Positions 61,513 through 64,000 of a stretch of DNA of 64,000 bases are shown here, piece after piece. Every line of letters starts with the position of its first letter. Within the stretch, counting starts at the first letter, position 1. The DNA is taken from NCBI GenBank assembly GCA_016786845.1, contig JAEUVB010000013.1:62001-126000 (forward strand), written 5' to 3'. Made by a program: the position numbers and the translations under genes. The notes under the pieces were generated by a model. It worked only from the letters and a program-made list of their open reading frames with translations, did not search any database and was not told where the DNA came from. Source of the DNA: Chitinophagaceae bacterium (GTDB lineage Bacteria > Bacteroidota > Bacteroidia > Chitinophagales > Chitinophagaceae).

Positions 61513-62555
61513 TCGGTAACGATTTCATTCGCTTCCATATTTTCAGTATTCCCGAATTCGTCGATATAAATCTTGATTAATAAAAAAAAGAGTGAAAATA
61601 ATAAGGGACCGAAAATAATTCCCATTACTCCAAACATATTAATTCCGACAAAGACTCCAAAAATGGTAATGAGCGGATGAACATTGGCCATTTTTTTCAA
61701 TAAAGTAAACCGTGCGATATTATCTACCGATCCAATTAAAATAAATCCCCATAGTGCAATGGCAACCCCTTGCCAAGTATGCCCCATGGCCAACTGGTAG
61801 GCCATTAAAGGTAAATACACGGCCATTGAACCAACTACCGGTATAACTGAACAGATCGCGGTGAGAATGCCCATCAGGATAAATTGTTCCACCCCAAAAA
61901 TCCAATAGCCAATCAACCCGACTAAGCCTTGAATTATTGCCACAATTGGAATTCCAATGGCGTTACTGTAAACCATACTCCGTACCTCGGATAATACAAT
62001 CTGTACATTACTGTTTTTAAACGGCACATGACGTCTCAACCACGATTCTACATCTGATGTTTGTACCAGCATAAAGTACAAAATAAAATACATGATAGCC
62101 ACATTACCCAATCCCGATAAAGTGCCGCCCAAAGAACTCCGAATAAATTTTAGTACCGGTTCATTAATTTTAGCTACCGTTTCCGGCTTCAGAATATCAA
62201 TCTGATAATTGACAATTAAATATTGGTGAATTTTTTCAAAGGCGATATTAATCATTTCAGGGTTTTGCAAAATGGGCCCCAATTGATCTATTACCACTGA
62301 GGTTAGCCATGCAATCGGTACAATCAGGATCATGAAAGATACCAATATCAATGTTAACGCAGCAACCCATCTCTTCCATTTTCTTTCGACAATTAATCGA
62401 ATCATGCTATTTCGCATGATTACATATAATGTAACGGCCCCCAGAAAAGCACTCAGCATAAAATACATTTCACGGCTAATGATGATGGCCAATAAGATAA
62501 CCACGGTCAAAAACAAGACCTGTCTGATGGTATTCGGATGTATCTGATTTGACAT
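61509..62555 (-). CDS. AI-2E family (PerM-like) transporter
   Basis: A 348-residue membrane protein with about seven hydrophobic helices (IRQVLFLTVVILLAIII, LILVSFMILIVPIAWL, GLVGLIGYWIFGVEQFIL, LITIFGVFVGINMFGVMGII). The segment GVMGIIFGPLLFSLFFLL matches the conserved C-terminal glycine/proline pattern of the AI-2E/PerM family. The substrate is unknown; naming as AI-2 exporter would be over-reading. It converges with the rhodanese-thioredoxin gene over 4 bp. Confidence 0.9.
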   Translation of the reverse strand: MSNQIHPNTIRQVLFLTVVILLAIIISREMYFMLSAFLGAVTLYVIMRNSMIRLIVERKWKRWVAALTLILVSFMILIVPIAWLTSVVIDQLGPILQNPEMINIAFEKIHQYLIVNYQIDILKPETVAKINEPVLKFIRSSLGGTLSGLGNVAIMYFILYFMLVQTSDVESWLRRHVPFKNSNVQIVLSEVRSMVYSNAIGIPIVAIIQGLVGLIGYWIFGVEQFILMGILTAICSVIPVVGSMAVYLPLMAYQLAMGHTWQGVAIALWGFILIGSVDNIARFTLLKKMANVHPLITIFGVFVGINMFGVMGIIFGPLLFSLFFLLIKIYIDEFGNTENMEANEIVTD

Positions 62556-62611
62556 GAATACGAAAGTACGGCTAAATGCTCAAGAATTAATTAGTTCCGC
62601 ACGCCATTATT

Positions 62612-64000
62612 TCACTCCCCCTTGACCTGGTAGACATCCATACCATCCAGCTTGGTGATCAGTTCAAAGCGGTCTTGCGGCAGAAGCAAGGGAGGCTTAT
62701 TATTCTCCGATGTGTATATAAAATAATTGATTCCATATCGATCAATTTCTTTTAATAACTCATCATAGGTATAGTCACTTCTTTCGATGGTAAAAAATTG
62801 GGTTCCGGTTAAATATGCGATCACCCACATTCGACCCGCATCAATCGCATTAGAACTAAACTTCCCTTTGAAGGAATGTTTTCTAAGTTGCCCTGACACT
62901 TCAAATAAATCTTTGTTTTTAAACCTAAGACTTTCATATTGCGAGACAGGAAACAACATGAATGAAACAACCACGAGCAACAGGTTCAGCTTATATAAAT
63001 ACTCCGAAATAAATTGGTTTCGATATTTTTGAAGCATCCACATACCGAGCATCATCAATATAAATGTATTCAACCAAATGTATCGGGTTTCGATATGCAT
63101 CATCAAATAACCCAAAGGCAATAGGAGTATGGTCATGAACAATTGTTCGGCGATATGGTCAGCGCTCTTTTCCTCCTCTTTTCTTCTACGATAAAAGTAA
63201 AAATATGCAAACAGGATAATCCCTCCTGCAAACAAAGAGATTTCACTAAAACATCCCACGGCAACCATGCAGGTATGGATGACTCTGCCAACCCATCGAA
63301 CGAAATGCTTAGACGAAGAAATCGGTCCGCTTAAATTTTCCTGTGTCATATAAGGATCTTCCCAAAACGATGGTGAATCATTATAAGTTGGTGGTATCAT
63401 TAATCCGATGTCCGGTTTAAACGATTTTGCGCTATTGATATTCCAACTCATATTCAGCGCACCGGCATGACCTGTCAGAGACCATCCCCCATACTTTTGA
63501 TGCAGCGCCACCGACCATGGAAGCACCATGATGAGGGCAGTGAGCCCCCCGATGATAAACCATTGAATGGCCTTTGTTTTTTCGACCATTTGTCGTCTGT
63601 AAGCCAGAAATAACAGCACTGCAAAATGAAGGAAGAAAAAGATTAAACTATATGCTTTGGCATAAAACCCAATGCCCATCAATATGCCGCAAAGAACCGG
63701 GTTCCACCAACTCCGATAAAATCCATCGGCAAAGAAAACATTCAAATAAGCCAATACGAATACCAATTGCAGCACATCTCCGAACATTTGAAAGTACACA
63801 AAGTAGACTACAATAAAAGGTAATGACAGTGCAAATAATCGTCTCATCAAGATAGAGAGATTCAAACGCAGAAATAATAGATAACTCAAACAAATGACCA
63901 ACCCACCAAAAATGGCATTAAGTAATTTTGCTGTTTGCCATGCATCCATCCCTCGATGTAGAAAAGGCACTAAAAGCCATCCATTTAAAGGGCTCCACAG
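62612..64000 (-). CDS. GT39-like integral membrane protein (5' end beyond window)
   Basis: At least 462 residues with about ten membrane helices, for example LLNAIFGGLVICLSYLLFL, CGILMGIGFYAKAYSLIFFF and GLTALIMVLPWSVALHQKYG. The early charged loop and the C-terminal soluble domain (VQGLRKHSFKG-like QLRKHSFKGKFSSNAIDAG, VYQVKGE) fit ArnT/PMT-type glycosyltransferases of the GT-C fold. A GTG at 63970 looks like a start, but the frame continues as LWSPLNGWLL without a stop to base 64000, so the gene is cut by the window edge. Confidence 0.78.
   Translation of the reverse strand: MWSPLNGWLLVPFLHRGMDAWQTAKLLNAIFGGLVICLSYLLFLRLNLSILMRRLFALSLPFIVVYFVYFQMFGDVLQLVFVLAYLNVFFADGFYRSWWNPVLCGILMGIGFYAKAYSLIFFFLHFAVLLFLAYRRQMVEKTKAIQWFIIGGLTALIMVLPWSVALHQKYGGWSLTGHAGALNMSWNINSAKSFKPDIGLMIPPTYNDSPSFWEDPYMTQENLSGPISSSKHFVRWVGRVIHTCMVAVGCFSEISLFAGGIILFAYFYFYRRRKEEEKSADHIAEQLFMTILLLPLGYLMMHIETRYIWLNTFILMMLGMWMLQKYRNQFISEYLYKLNLLLVVVSFMLFPVSQYESLRFKNKDLFEVSGQLRKHSFKGKFSSNAIDAGRMWVIAYLTGTQFFTIERSDYTYDELLKEIDRYGINYFIYTSENNKPPLLLPQDRFELITKLDGMDVYQVKGE

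Noticed and set aside
63970..63970. GTG start of the GT39-like gene
   Set aside because: The frame continues upstream without a stop as LWSPLNGWLL to the window edge, so this is probably an internal codon.

Overview
The window comes from a Bacteroidota bacterium, probably an aerobic Chitinophagales- or Sphingobacteriales-like lineage; the class is my inference. Supporting signs are three proteins with type IX secretion (T9SS) C-terminal domains, a Bacteroidota serine palmitoyltransferase, PafA-type phosphatase, Porin_10-type porin, FKBP lipoproteins, and many promoters with the Bacteroidota -7 element TAnnTTTG just before the start codon. A Fab2-type acyl-ACP desaturase and a sulfide:quinone oxidoreductase suggest oxygen-linked metabolism. 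The sequence is chromosomal and mostly housekeeping; I see no insertion sequence, prophage, rRNA operon or CRISPR array.

Layout. 0-3.5 kb: 5' part of release factor 3, tRNA-Arg(CCT), and a TPR protein plus acyl-CoA synthetase pair. 3.5-8.1 kb: nth, rlmN and two pseudouridine synthases, then an envelope protein. 8.2-14.4 kb: adenine deaminase and purine nucleoside phosphorylase with a TolB-like protein, a CAP-domain protein and a porin. 14.5-23.8 kb: dnaG, a SprB-repeat T9SS protein, an SF1 helicase and a YigZ gene whose start is disrupted. 24.1-24.4 kb: a 13-unit array of exact 21-bp repeats. 24.5-29.7 kb: serine hydrolase, acyl-CoA dehydrogenase, PAP2 phosphatase and a seven-heme cytochrome fused to TPRs. 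29.8-35.7 kb: histidine-degradation genes ftcD and hutU, separated by an AbiE-like toxin-antitoxin pair and a lipid kinase. 36-42 kb: T9SS C39-like protein, desaturase, PafA and serine palmitoyltransferase. 42.3-44.1 kb: three secreted proteins, two of them Cys-rich.

44-56 kb is a sulfur island: persulfide-dioxygenase/rhodanese fusion, two rhodaneses and small membrane proteins; a second 21-bp repeat array; sulfide:quinone oxidoreductase followed by a MacAB-like exporter; a methyltransferase; a T9SS protein; and a Crp/Fnr regulator. Three promoters here carry a perfect GTGA-N6-TCAC palindrome centred exactly 36.5 bp from the 3' end of a -7 element. The regulator keeps the Arg180/Glu181/Arg185 triad that reads this half-site in E. 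coli CRP. This points to a compact, locally encoded sulfide-response regulon with class II activation.

56.3-64 kb: nrnA, three tandem FKBP isomerases, a rhodanese-thioredoxin fusion, an AI-2E family transporter and a GT39-like membrane protein cut by the window edge.

The best candidates for something undescribed are the sulfur regulon and the two 21-bp heptad-coding arrays. The arrays differ in sequence but share unit length and heptad pattern, and each sits in a gap between convergent genes.
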